Assembly (NCBI RefSeq): GCF_900541275.1
Contig: NZ_UQJH01000002.1
Coordinates: 62,001 to 126,000, forward strand
DNA: 64,000 nucleotides
From: an uncultured Porphyromonas sp.
GTDB lineage: Bacteria > Bacteroidota > Bacteroidia > Bacteroidales > Porphyromonadaceae
Direction of reading: 5' to 3'
Both the position numbers and the translations under genes were made by a program. Under the pieces are notes generated by a model. It did not search any database. It was not told the origin of the DNA and worked only from the letters and a program-made list of their open reading frames with translations. Positions 50,345 to 58,189 of the stretch are shown here, piece by piece (the first letter of the stretch is position 1; each line of letters opens with the position of its first letter).

Positions 50345-50680
50345 TTACAATTTCTTGAATGTGATCCTCTGGAGGACTATGTAGCACGCTAAAAGGAGAG
50401 GAATCAACAGAACCGCCATCGACACTACTGCCGACGTTAGTAATGACCAATGCAGAATATAGAGGCAAAAGCTGGCGACGACGACGACGGTTGCGAATCC
50501 AGTAAAAAAACCGACAGGGAAGGGAATAGGGTAATAGTCCGGCACGAGGTCGCAGCCGCATTTTTCACACTTGATCGCGTAACCATATGCATGTATAAGG
50601 TAGGGCATGCATGTCTGTATAGACTGGCGATGTCCACAATGTGGACATCGTCTGGAGTCTTTATACCTCTTCACGTTCAT
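50345..50680 (-). CDS. Small zinc-ribbon membrane protein, function unknown
   Basis: A protein of 111 residues. An N-terminal zinc ribbon (CPHCGH at about 12-17 and CEKCGCDL at about 38-45) is followed by two transmembrane helices (VGFFTGFATVVVVASFCLYIL and VVSMAVLLIPLLLACYIVL) and a short basic tail. It stands alone between convergent murB/hydrolase genes and the dispersed element. Codon use is less biased and more AT-rich than its neighbours, suggesting low expression or recent arrival. No family recognised. Confidence 0.7.
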   Translation of the reverse strand: MNVKRYKDSRRCPHCGHRQSIQTCMPYLIHAYGYAIKCEKCGCDLVPDYYPIPFPVGFFTGFATVVVVASFCLYILHWSLLTSAVVSMAVLLIPLLLACYIVLQRITFKKL

Positions 50681-50845
50681 TAGAGTACTACGTAGAAAAA
50701 CAACAGCCTCCTGATCCGATAATATACGCTTCTTTATGATCGCCGCTTAGTATCCGATCAGAAGTGGTTCGAGAGAGAACGTCCTTTCGTGAGTGACAAT
50801 TGAATCTGATGTGCCCGCAGTAGGGTAAACGAAGCTTCCTCAGTA

Positions 50846-50856
50846 CTAGATCCATC
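50846..50856. repeat. Left copy of 11-bp direct repeat (putative target-site duplication)
   Basis: CTAGATCCATC, identical to 51274-51284 on the other side of the element at 50857-51273. Confidence 0.75.
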
Positions 50857-51273
50857 AGGGGTGACGCACTTGAGTGCTACAGTTAAGAAGTGGTCACTCA
50901 AGCCGGGTTCGATCTCGCCGTCCGGTTCACTATGTGGCGAAGACCGCAGAAGACTCAATTTTGGCCAGAAAGAGACCCGAAAAGACTCTGTGAGACAACT
51001 CCGCCCGGAGGGGTGCTATATTTGTGTTGCTGAACCTTCCGGACAAGTGAGATGATCGTCGCTCACCGGGGTGATAGAGGGCAGCCTCTGCTTCTCTAGC
51101 CACGAGCGTTCTAGATCCTCTATCGGATACTTCGCGCTGTAGGAAAAGACTCTTAGGAGCGGACTTTGATAGACTGGTGGTGCGAACCGCAAGGGACACT
51201 TCGTCTCCGCATCTTCTCAATGAGCTAAATGGTTTTCTGAGTCACTCAGTACCCCTCAAATGCATCACTCCTG
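50857..51273. mobile_element. Non-autonomous inverted-repeat element, copy D, with target duplication
   Basis: A 417-bp element. Left end AGGGGTGACGCACTTGAG (50857-50874); the right end (51255-51272) read in reverse is AGGAGTGATGCATTTGAG, 15 of 18 identical. Both sides carry CTAGATCCATC, as expected from a staggered insertion. The interior (50934-51217) matches the reverse complement of 15702-15983. There is no transposase or credible gene inside; the frame reading LRPEGCYICVAEPSG occurs in related form in copy A and is probably a by-product of the repeat. It carries TATATTTG (51017-51024). An IS elsewhere in the genome would have to mobilise it. Confidence 0.8.
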
Positions 51274-51284
51274 CTAGATCCATC
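51274..51284. repeat. Right copy of 11-bp direct repeat (putative target-site duplication)
   Basis: CTAGATCCATC, identical to 50846-50856. One G (51273) separates it from the inverted terminal repeat. Confidence 0.75.
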
Positions 51285-51293
51285 CTCAGAGAG

Positions 51294-51345
51294 CAAAAAA
51301 AACAAGCGCAAGTAGAGAAAAGACTCTGCTAGCGCTCGCTTTGTT
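51294..51345 (-). terminator. Terminator of the ribosomal-protein operon
   Basis: Reading the minus strand, an imperfect stem (ACAAAGCGAGCGCTAGCAGAG with CTCTACTTGCGCTTGT) around TCTTTT is followed by a run of eight T. It ends rpmB-rpmG-DUF4295; the insertion element begins only about 20 bp beyond. Confidence 0.8.
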
Positions 51346-51376
51346 ATCTATAGGCTGACTGAGGGTCAGCTCTAAG

Positions 51377-51532
51377 TCACTTTGCCTTAAGGGCCTCCTG
51401 GACCATCTCGTTGGGGACCATCTGCTCCGAGAAGACATAAGCACCCGTCTTGGGGGACTTTACCATCTTCACTACCTTGGAGTAAGTACGGCCGTCACTG
51501 GCATGGAGGGTTGATATCGCTTTCTTTGCCAT
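51377..51532 (-). CDS. DUF4295 small basic protein
   Basis: A 51-residue protein found by translating the minus strand from ATG 51532: MAKKAISTLHASDGRTYSKV, then VKSPKTGAYVFSEQMV and ending EALKAK. The lysine-rich start and VKMVKSPKTGAY motif are those of DUF4295, which in Bacteroidetes almost always follows rpmG. It starts 22 bp after the rpmG stop. Probably a ribosome-associated protein by context; function not established. Downstream ftsY, which I would expect next in this cluster in Bacteroidales, is not present here. Confidence 0.93.
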   Translation of the reverse strand: MAKKAISTLHASDGRTYSKVVKMVKSPKTGAYVFSEQMVPNEMVQEALKAK

Positions 51533-51554
51533 AATGTACTAGTCGATCTGAGGA

Positions 51555-51758
51555 TTACTTAATCTCCTTGTGTAGGGTCATGCGCTTGAGGATGGGATTG
51601 TACTTCATCAGCTCAAGGCGCTCGGTGGTATTACGCTTATTCTTCGTAGTGATGTAGCGTGATGTACCGGGCAGACCACTCTCTTTCATCTCCGTGCACT
51701 CCAGGATCACCTGGACACGGTTCCCTTTAGCTCTCTTGGCTTTCTTTCTCTTGGCCAT
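51555..51758 (-). CDS. rpmG: Large-subunit ribosomal protein bL33
   Basis: A protein of 67 residues: basic N-terminus [21 protein letters not shown], family core [24 protein letters not shown] and end [12 protein letters not shown]. The zinc-binding cysteine pairs of the C+ form are missing (a single Cys in LEC), so this is the zinc-independent form. It sits between rpmB (114 bp upstream) and the DUF4295 gene. Confidence 0.96.
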   Translation of the reverse strand: MAKRKKAKRAKGNRVQVILECTEMKESGLPGTSRYITTKNKRNTTERLELMKYNPILKRMTLHKEIK

Positions 51759-51872
51759 ATCGTGATTGATCTATCTATGCGGTTACAAAAAATCAGGGAA
51801 GGACTCTCACGGACAGTGCCTCACGCAGCATCACAAGTGAGGGGTAGTGGTCCAAAATCCTCTCGTAGAGTA

Positions 51873-52133
51873 TCAGGCCTTATCGGTAATGATGAAGTCG
51901 TCCAGATATCCCTTCGATGCAGCACTACGGAGCGCAGCATCCAGACCCACCTTATTGATCAGGCGGAGACCCTTGGCGGAGACACGTAGGTGTACCCAGC
52001 AGTCCTCCTCGGGCCAGTAAAACTTGCGGTTAAAAAGGTTGGCATTGAATGTCCTCCTCTCACTGCGGTGGGAGTGAGACACGCTATTGCCCTTGATCGC
52101 CTTTTTGCCGGTCAGTTGACATACTCGTGACAT
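51873..52133 (-). CDS. rpmB: Large-subunit ribosomal protein bL28
   Basis: A protein of 86 residues. Opens [33 protein letters not shown], the bL28 signature, and ends [11 protein letters not shown]. First gene of the bL28-bL33-DUF4295 operon. Preceded by a well-matched promoter. Confidence 0.97.
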   Translation of the reverse strand: MSRVCQLTGKKAIKGNSVSHSHRSERRTFNANLFNRKFYWPEEDCWVHLRVSAKGLRLINKVGLDAALRSAASKGYLDDFIITDKA

Positions 52134-52182
52134 AATATCTTGTCTCTATATTATTGTATTCGTGTACTTAAGTTTCAGGGTG

Positions 52183-52213
52183 CAAAGGTACCACTCTTTA
52201 GGCAAAATAGCAA
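52183..52213 (-). promoter_or_regulatory. Promoter of rpmB-rpmG-DUF4295
   Basis: On the minus strand TTG (52213-52211), a 20-bp spacer and TACCTTTG (52190-52183): a full Bacteroidetes-type promoter, the best matched in the window. Predicted start about 7 bp further, roughly 45 nt before the rpmB ATG. Confidence 0.7.
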
Positions 52214-52296
52214 TCCTTCAGCCGGATAATCTGCTGACTCAGACCTTCTGATCACTCTCGCGAGCTACTCAGGAGTGGTGACACTACTTGAAGCCT

Positions 52297-52698
52297 TTAC
52301 TCTGCGGGAGTAGCAGGCTCAGCAGGTGTAGCAGGTGCCTCTGCGGGTGCAGCGGGCGTCTCTGCGGGTGTTACGGCGTTGCCACCGAAGGGCTGTGCAT
52401 CAGCGGGAGCAGGGATAGTGGCCTGGTCGACATAGTCATTGATGACACTCTCCTGCTTATTGATGGCGTGCTGAACGGTGGGGGTCCACTTGGCTCCAAC
52501 GACGCAGAGCAGGCACATAATGCCAGCCAGCCACCAGGTGACCTTCTCGATCATATCTGTGGAGCGACGGACGCCCATCACATTATTGGCACTGGAGAAG
52601 CCACTTGCGAGACCGCCACCCTTACTATCCTGTATGGTGACCACGAAGATCAGCAGGATAGCTGCAAGAACGCCTAAAACATTAAGGAACGTAAACAT
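52297..52698 (-). CDS. secG: Preprotein translocase subunit SecG
   Basis: A protein of 133 residues. Two membrane helices (about 1-22 MFTFLNVLGVLAAILLIFVV and about 52-70 VTWWLAGIMCLLCVVG) enclose the SecG motif QDSKGGGLASGFSSANNVMG. The C-terminal 40 residues are an Ala-Pro-Glu-Thr repeat (TPAETPAAPAEAPATPAEP) encoded by near-repetitive DNA. SecG assists SecYE in protein export. It is the last of the activator-lptE-TPR-secG run on the minus strand. Confidence 0.95.
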   Translation of the reverse strand: MFTFLNVLGVLAAILLIFVVTIQDSKGGGLASGFSSANNVMGVRRSTDMIEKVTWWLAGIMCLLCVVGAKWTPTVQHAINKQESVINDYVDQATIPAPADAQPFGGNAVTPAETPAAPAEAPATPAEPATPAE

Positions 52699-52768
52699 TT
52701 TCCTCTCTTAAAAACTTACTCGTATGCAGGGACCTCACGTCCCTGATCTCATATTAAATCCAAATAAA

Positions 52769-53449
52769 TCAGTCCGCCACGAGTCCCTTACGACGTTGCT
52801 CAAGCTGACCAATTCGCTCGGCAAAGTAACCACTTTTTTCTGGATATTTCAAATTCAAGGTCTTAAGGATCGTCATCGCCTCGGAGTAGCGCTCCTGGGA
52901 GGCGTACATCATGGCCAGCTTCTCCGTGAAGAGCTCCTCACCCGGGAGTGGACCATTATCCTCGTCCTCGGGAGGGAGGGCCACATCGTCCTCCTTACTG
53001 TCGGGACGGATGCGGATCTTCTCCGCCTCGGGTCCCTCATCGAGGAAGTCCTGGACGATCTGAGCCTCAGTCTCTCGCTTCGTCCGCCCGGTCTTAGTCG
53101 GTGACTTGGCTGAGGGGGTCGCAGCCGTCGTCTCATCGGAGACAGCGGACTCCTCAGGACGATAGCTCCGAACAAAGCGGTCAATCAGGTCGTAAGAGTG
53201 GGACTGCGGTCCTCCGGAGGTAGCATCCAGTGACAAGAGGAGGGAGAAAGGGTCGTGCAGGTACATCAGTCGGCGCTTCAGTTCAGCGGGGAAGCGCACA
53301 TCCTCGCTACGGTAGAGGTCGATGAGGAGCAGCCGATGGAGTGCCTCGCAGAAGGGGTATTGCCGGCTCAGCTCGAGGAGGTCATCGAGGTGGTACGCCG
53401 TCAGCGTCATCGGGTCAGCAAGGGCACGGGAGAGATCGTCGTAGGTCAT
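52769..53449 (-). CDS. Cytoplasmic TPR-like hypothetical protein
   Basis: A protein of 226 residues, no signal peptide. The N-terminal 95 residues are helical (LLELSRQYPFCEALHRLLLIDLYRSED). A Ser/Thr/Lys-rich linker (about 100-125) and an acidic part follow, and the end has a TPR motif (ELFTEKLAMMYASQERYSEAMTILKTLNLKYPEKSGYF). Lies between lptE (22 bp upstream) and secG, an order common in Bacteroidales. No defined function. Confidence 0.8.
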   Translation of the reverse strand: MTYDDLSRALADPMTLTAYHLDDLLELSRQYPFCEALHRLLLIDLYRSEDVRFPAELKRRLMYLHDPFSLLLSLDATSGGPQSHSYDLIDRFVRSYRPEESAVSDETTAATPSAKSPTKTGRTKRETEAQIVQDFLDEGPEAEKIRIRPDSKEDDVALPPEDEDNGPLPGEELFTEKLAMMYASQERYSEAMTILKTLNLKYPEKSGYFAERIGQLEQRRKGLVAD

Positions 53450-53471
53450 AGTCGGGCTTTATCCATAGGGG

Positions 53472-53981
53472 CTACCAATTCTCCACGGTAGCATTGAAGA
53501 TCTGATTGATGATATCCTTGGTCAGCTCCTCGCAAAGCTGATCCTGCACGTCGACAAACATCTGCGAGCTGTCGAAGGTGCCAAAGGAGGTAAACTCTCG
53601 CTCAAAATTCTCCTCCTCATTCACCTTATTCGTAAAGCGGACGTTGATCCGGAGGGTGAGGCGAGTCTTGGCGGCAAAGGCATTCTCCTGGACCGCCTCC
53701 GCCGAGAGGTCGTAGCCGACGATCTCTCCCTCGATGCTCAGGTCGCCATTAGTCGGTACGTCACGTAGGCGCGTCTGCCTCTGGAAGCGATCCTTCAGGT
53801 CCTCCGTGAAGCGCTGCGCAAGGGGTGGATAGACAGTAGGGGCGAGGTTCTGAAAGTCTGTGATGGAGACCGTCTTGATCTTCGTGTAGTCGATGCTGGC
53901 ACCATTGAGCGAGTACTTGACATGGCAGCCCGCAAGGAGGAGCATGAGGAGGAGCGATATGAGGATAGACTTTTTCATCAC
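53472..53981 (-). CDS. lptE: LPS-assembly lipoprotein LptE
   Basis: A protein of 169 residues, with signal peptide and lipobox LLLAGC (Cys19). The Bacteroidetes LptE pattern follows: CHVKYSLNGASIDYTKIKTVSITDFQNLAPTVYPPLAQRFTEDLKDRFQRQTRL. It plugs the LptD barrel in the outer membrane for final LPS insertion. Its start overlaps the stop of the sigma-54-type activator by 4 bp (ATGA), indicating translational coupling. Confidence 0.92.
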   Translation of the reverse strand: MMKKSILISLLLMLLLAGCHVKYSLNGASIDYTKIKTVSITDFQNLAPTVYPPLAQRFTEDLKDRFQRQTRLRDVPTNGDLSIEGEIVGYDLSAEAVQENAFAAKTRLTLRINVRFTNKVNEEENFEREFTSFGTFDSSQMFVDVQDQLCEELTKDIINQIFNATVENW

Positions 53982-55249
53982 TGCTTATTGAGCTTGCGGT
54001 AGAGTGTGCGCTCAGAGATATCGAGGTCCTCCGCCGTCTGCTTGCGGGAGCCCTTATTCTTCTCAAGGACAAAGTCGATATACCTCTGGCTCATCTCCTC
54101 GAGAGTGAGCATCTTCCCCTCGGTGCTGGTCAGCTCTTCGAAGTCTGCCTGCAGGTCACCGCCTCGCACCTCCTGAGACGGGGATGAGGAGGGAGAAGAA
54201 GAGTGCATCAGGTCCTGCACCGGTACCTCTGCAGTCCGGTCGGGCATCATCAGGCTGCCGACAGGCTCGCGACGGACCTGTGTCTGGAGGAACCGGTAGA
54301 AGAGCTGTGTCAGCTCTCCCACGCTCCCCTTGACGTCCCGGAGCATCGACATAATCGCCCCCATCCCGGCACTGCTCCCGGCCGGCTCATCCATCATCGA
54401 CTCATAGCCGATCGTGGGAGAGACTAGTGCGGGATGGCGCACCTCGGCATTATGCGGGAGATTGTCCTGCAGCACCTCGCGGCTGATCATCCGATCCGGG
54501 GCGATCACGCTGAGACGCTCCACCACGTTGCGCAGCTGGCGGATATTCCCCGGCCAGTCGTAGCTCAGCAGGAGCTGCTCCGCCTCCTCCTCGAGACGGA
54601 TCGGGGGCATATGATACTTTTCGGCAAAGTCGGCAGCAAATTTCTTGAAGAGCAGGATCACATCGCGACCCCGATCCCGGAGGGGCGGCAGGTCGATCGT
54701 GACGGTATTGAGTCGATAGAGCAGGTCCTGACGGAAGTCGCCCCGCTTGACCGCCTCCTGGAGATTGACATTCGTCGCCGCCACGACGCGGATGTCGGTG
54801 CGCTGGACGTCGGATGAGCCCACCTTCATGAATTCGCCACTCTCCAGCACCCTCAAGAGACGCGCCTGTGTCGCCATAGGCAACTCGCCCACCTCGTCGA
54901 GGAAGATTGTCCCCCCATCGGCCACCTCGAAGTAGCCCTGACGCTCCGTCACCGCGTCGGTAAAGGAGCCTTTCTTGTGTCCAAAGAGCTCGGAGTCTAT
55001 CGTCCCCTCCGGGATCGCTCCACAATTGACCGCCACATAGGGTCCGTGCTTGCGGAGGCTATTCTGGTGGATGATCTTGGGGAACGCCTCCTTCCCGACA
55101 CCGCTCTCTCCTCCCACGAGGACGCTGACATCGGTCGGAGCAATGAGGAGAGCCACCTCGACAGCACGATTGAGCGCCGGACAGTCGCCGACGATCTGCT
55201 GCCGCTGCTTAGCTCGGCGGATCTCCTCCTTGGGTATGCTATTATTCAT
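53978..55249 (-). CDS. Sigma-54-type AAA+ transcriptional activator without receiver domain
   Basis: A protein of 423 residues. It starts directly with the central AAA+ domain: Walker A GESGVGKE (48-55), the GAFTGA loop as GSFTDA (94-99), Walker B GGTIFLDEVGEL (112-122), arginine-finger region FRQDLLYRLN (172-181) and WPGNIRQLRNVVERL. The C-terminal Fis-type helix-turn-helix ends AEDLDISERTLYRKLNKQ. A Ser/Pro-rich spacer joins the two. The GAFTGA loop, which contacts sigma-54, has Ala-to-Ser and Gly-to-Asp changes, so sigma-54 dependence is uncertain. There is no receiver, PAS or GAF input domain. It leads the operon with lptE, the TPR gene and secG, hinting at envelope-linked control. Confidence 0.92.
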   Translation of the reverse strand: MNNSIPKEEIRRAKQRQQIVGDCPALNRAVEVALLIAPTDVSVLVGGESGVGKEAFPKIIHQNSLRKHGPYVAVNCGAIPEGTIDSELFGHKKGSFTDAVTERQGYFEVADGGTIFLDEVGELPMATQARLLRVLESGEFMKVGSSDVQRTDIRVVAATNVNLQEAVKRGDFRQDLLYRLNTVTIDLPPLRDRGRDVILLFKKFAADFAEKYHMPPIRLEEEAEQLLLSYDWPGNIRQLRNVVERLSVIAPDRMISREVLQDNLPHNAEVRHPALVSPTIGYESMMDEPAGSSAGMGAIMSMLRDVKGSVGELTQLFYRFLQTQVRREPVGSLMMPDRTAEVPVQDLMHSSSPSSSPSQEVRGGDLQADFEELTSTEGKMLTLEEMSQRYIDFVLEKNKGSRKQTAEDLDISERTLYRKLNKQ

Positions 55250-55272
55250 ATTGGGTCACTCTTTGTCAAGTC

Positions 55273-55311
55273 CAAAGGTACCCAAAATAGTGGTCTGACA
55301 AAAAGTCAGAC
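55273..55311 (-). promoter_or_regulatory. Promoter with overlapping inverted repeat before the activator operon
   Basis: Minus-strand TTG (55301-55299), an 18-bp spacer and TACCTTTG (55280-55273). The -33 region is inside a perfect inverted repeat GTCTGAC-AAAAA-GTCAGAC (55293-55311), which also covers the end of the aldehyde dehydrogenase gene. The repeat could be an operator or a short terminator of the upstream gene (no T-run follows). Confidence 0.5.
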
Positions 55312-56681
55312 TACCGCAACATCAGCCGCACTAGCCGGAGATCCCGCTCGAGATTTCGACCATAACGGATCGGCAGATCCAGCCAGGTAGCCTTGCGGAG
55401 GATGCTCTTCCGGTGAGAGAAGGTCTCGAAGGAGAAGCGCCCATGGTAGCCGCCCATACCGCTCTCCCCCACTCCACCGAAGGGCATCTGAGACGAGGCG
55501 AGGTGCATAATCGTGTCATTGACGCAGCCCCCACCGAAGGGAATCCGCGAGATCACCTCTCGCTCCACCCTCCGATCCTCAGTAAAGAGGTAAAGTGCCA
55601 GCGGACGGGGACGATCGGTCACCTCACGGATCACCTCATCGAGACTATCGTAGATCAGAATAGGGAAGATGGGACCGAAGATCTCCTCCCCCATCGCAGC
55701 ACAGTCCCAGTCACCCCGCACGATGCAGGGAGCGATCCGGAGCGTCTCCTCCGACACTGCCCCACCCCACAGGACATCAGACGCAGTAATCATGTCGCGG
55801 AGCCGGTCAAATTTCTTCCGATTGATGATCCGCGGATAGTCCGGATTAAGCTCCGCATGCTCGCCCACCTGCATGACAAAGGCGCGCTTCAGGGCGCTGA
55901 TGAAGGGCTCCACGACCGACCGATGGACCAGTGTATAGTCCGGAGCGACACAGGTCTGACCGCTATTGAGGCACTTCCCCCAGGCAATGCGCCGAGCCGC
56001 AAGGTCCAGCTTAGCCGTCGGGTCGATGATGCAGGGGCTCTTACCGCCCAGCTCCAGCGAGACGGGCGTCAGGTGAGCCGCCGCCTTCGCCATCACCACC
56101 CGCCCCACACGAGTTGATCCGGTGAAGAAGATGTAGTCAAAGCGGGCATCCAGCAGGTCTTGATTGACATACCGGTCGCCCTCCACCACCGTGATATACT
56201 CGGGAGGGAAGGTCTCTCGGACGAGTCGGCTGAGCAGCCGGGAGGTATTTATGGAGTAATTAGAGGGCTTGAGCACCACCGTATTCCCCGCAGCGATAGC
56301 ACCGGCGAGGGGCGAGATACTCAGCTGGAAGGGGTAATTCCACGGACTCATCACCAGCACGTTGCCATACGGCTCCGGGACGATCCGACTCCGACCGGGG
56401 AGATTGGAGAGGTCGGTGCAGACCCTCCGCGGACGCATCATCCGAGGGAGGTGGCGTCGCAGGTAACTGATCTCGCTCAGGGCGAAACCGACCTCCGTGG
56501 TATAAGCCTCGAAGCGGTTCTTCCCCAGATCCGCCTGCAGCGCAGCCTCAATCTCCGACTCACTCATCCGTATCACATGATACAGGCGGTCCAGCATCTC
56601 ACAGCGAAAGCGGCAGGGGAGAGTCACTCCCGACCGGAAGTACTCCCTTTGCTTTGCCACCAGTTCCTCAGTCTTAGTCAT
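55311..56681 (-). CDS. Aldehyde dehydrogenase (NAD(P)-dependent, class 3-like)
   Basis: A protein of 456 residues, no N-terminal extension, as in class 3/fatty aldehyde dehydrogenases. Oxyanion Asn115 in MSPWNYPFQL, general base Glu210 in LELGGKSP, nucleophile Cys244 in NSGQTCVAPDY, and the cofactor motif FFTGSTRVG at about 185-193. The end (GGCVNDTIMHLASSQMPFGGVGESGMGGYHG) is the usual ALDH C-terminal signature. Converts aldehydes to acids; the physiological aldehyde is not evident. It stands alone with a short gap to the activator gene; a TACATTTG -7-like box lies upstream at 56717-56710. Confidence 0.94.
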   Translation of the reverse strand: MTKTEELVAKQREYFRSGVTLPCRFRCEMLDRLYHVIRMSESEIEAALQADLGKNRFEAYTTEVGFALSEISYLRRHLPRMMRPRRVCTDLSNLPGRSRIVPEPYGNVLVMSPWNYPFQLSISPLAGAIAAGNTVVLKPSNYSINTSRLLSRLVRETFPPEYITVVEGDRYVNQDLLDARFDYIFFTGSTRVGRVVMAKAAAHLTPVSLELGGKSPCIIDPTAKLDLAARRIAWGKCLNSGQTCVAPDYTLVHRSVVEPFISALKRAFVMQVGEHAELNPDYPRIINRKKFDRLRDMITASDVLWGGAVSEETLRIAPCIVRGDWDCAAMGEEIFGPIFPILIYDSLDEVIREVTDRPRPLALYLFTEDRRVEREVISRIPFGGGCVNDTIMHLASSQMPFGGVGESGMGGYHGRFSFETFSHRKSILRKATWLDLPIRYGRNLERDLRLVRLMLR

Positions 56682-56709
56682 ATCGATCGTCTCTTACATT
56701 TCATTTCCC

Positions 56710-56717
56710 CAAATGTA
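56710..56717 (-). promoter_or_regulatory. -7 element upstream of aldehyde dehydrogenase
   Basis: CAAATGTA on the plus strand reads TACATTTG on the minus strand, 29 bp before the start codon. No good -33. Confidence 0.4.
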
Positions 56718-56807
56718 CCCCTTTTCCGCACAAAAGCAGACCGATAAATCGCCCTATGGAGACAGTCTGAGGATCAGCACAAAGCCCCCCCGGTCTATCA
56801 GTCAAAT

Positions 56808-56867
56808 CTATTACCGCTAATAGTGATGACTAATACCGGTAATAGTGATGCCTAATACCGGTATTAG
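56808..56867. repeat. 22-bp-period palindromic array, three units
   Basis: Units start at 56808, 56830 and 56852: CTATTACCGCTAATAG, CTAATACCGGTAATAG and CTAATACCGGTATTAG (the last a perfect palindrome). Spacing is exactly 22 bp, with spacers TGATGA and TGATGC. It lies in the divergent gap between the aldehyde dehydrogenase and TlpA-like genes. Confidence 0.92.
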
Positions 56868-56932
56868 TTCACACCACGAAATTCAGGTAAAAGCCAGTTC
56901 CCACATGCGTCTATTCAATTAATCTTTTTTCG

Positions 56933-56940
56933 TAGTTTTG
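56933..56940 (+). promoter_or_regulatory. -7 element upstream of the tlpA-susCD operon
   Basis: TAGTTTTG, matching TAnnTTTG, in an AT-rich patch 44 bp before the start codon at 56985. A -33 TTG is not evident. Confidence 0.5.
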
Positions 56941-56984
56941 ACCATTCATAATTAAAAAAAATCACACCCTAACTCATTACTCCT

Positions 56985-58172
56985 ATGCCAGCTAATAAGA
57001 GATTACTCCTGACGGCAGCACTTCTTCTCCTTGCGGGATGTGCTCCCCGGACAGAGACCGACCTGGTCCTCCGTGGAAGTGTAGAGGATAACCTGCCAGT
57101 ATCGCTGATCATCCTGGGTCGGGTCCTCGACCAGCAGTACGACTACATCGAGCCGATAGATACTCTGTCAGTCTCTACGGACGGAGGCTTCGAGATGCGA
57201 TCCGACACGCTTCCGCCGGCACTCTATGCACTAGTACCGATGACAGACGAGAGCTATAATAATACTATTCTCTACGCCTTCTTGGAGCCCGGTGTCAATA
57301 AGGTCACCGTGGGGGTCAGTCCCTCTCGTTTCCTTACCATCCACGCAGAGGGGACGGACCTTGCCGAGCGCTATCAGACCTATGCCGATGGTATGAGTAG
57401 AGCAGCCAACAGGCAGCTGATGGACTCGCTGGAGAACGAATTTAATCGCGTCCGTAACCTTGACGATGACGAGACGATGCGGCAGATCAAGGAGAAGACC
57501 GACCCCTACTTCTACAAGAGTGAGGAGGATCGTCAGGCCTACATCGACAGCGTGATGAGCAGCGAACTGCCGACCGATCTCTTCGGGCTCTACCTTTTCT
57601 ACACCAATCGCCTACCACGTCTCTCTCTGAATACGATCGATGAGATCAATTCGGTCCGTGAGGAGCTGGGACACTTCGACCCTGCCACGCAGGAGAGCGA
57701 CATGTACCGCAATGCCGTCGCCATGCTGGATCACTCCTCTCAGAGTGCAGTTGGCGTCGAGGCTCCTGAGATCTCGGGCACCACGCCGGAGGGAGATAGG
57801 ATCACGCTGAGCGACCTCAGGGGGAAGTTTGTCCTGGTCGACTTTTGGAGCAGCACCTGCACCTGGTGCCGTGCAGAGACCCCCAGCGTGAGACGAGTCT
57901 ATGAGACCTTTGCAGGGGATCTCTTCACCGTACTCGGGGTGTCAGAGGATGTGGAGCGCGAGCCGTGGCTCCATGCGATACAGGAGGACAAGGTCAACTG
58001 GCCGCAGATCCTCCTCGACAGAGAGGCGATCAGCCCCACGAATAAAGTCTATAACATCCGCGGCATACCTCAGATCCTGCTCCTCGATCCGGAGGGGAAG
58101 ATACTCCACCGTGATCTCCGAGGAGATGCCATATACGATGCCGTCGAGGCAGCCCTACAGTTCACTCACTAA
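56985..58172 (+). CDS. TlpA-like thioredoxin-fold lipoprotein
   Basis: A protein of 395 residues. Lipoprotein signal with LLLLAGC (Cys19). N-terminal DUF4369-type beta domain (about 25-120: LVLRGSVEDNLPVSLIILGR), a helical middle (about 125-250), then an AhpC/TlpA-type thioredoxin domain (about 255-395) with the CxxC motif SSTCTWCRAETP (Cys292, Cys295), the cis-Pro region near IRGIPQILLLDPEGKI. A membrane-anchored periplasmic disulphide reductant. It is 17 bp before a susC gene, an arrangement seen in several Bacteroidetes, perhaps for reducing cysteines of the importer or its substrate. Confidence 0.93.
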   Translation: MPANKRLLLTAALLLLAGCAPRTETDLVLRGSVEDNLPVSLIILGRVLDQQYDYIEPIDTLSVSTDGGFEMRSDTLPPALYALVPMTDESYNNTILYAFLEPGVNKVTVGVSPSRFLTIHAEGTDLAERYQTYADGMSRAANRQLMDSLENEFNRVRNLDDDETMRQIKEKTDPYFYKSEEDRQAYIDSVMSSELPTDLFGLYLFYTNRLPRLSLNTIDEINSVREELGHFDPATQESDMYRNAVAMLDHSSQSAVGVEAPEISGTTPEGDRITLSDLRGKFVLVDFWSSTCTWCRAETPSVRRVYETFAGDLFTVLGVSEDVEREPWLHAIQEDKVNWPQILLDREAISPTNKVYNIRGIPQILLLDPEGKILHRDLRGDAIYDAVEAALQFTH

Positions 58173-58189
58173 GCCACAGATATCCTTTT

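Noticed and set aside
50861..51055. Small gene with GCYICVAEPSG ending inside the inverted-repeat element
   Set aside because: A similar frame exists in copy A, but the upstream parts differ, there is no consistent start or ribosome site, and the similarity is explained by DNA repeat homology.
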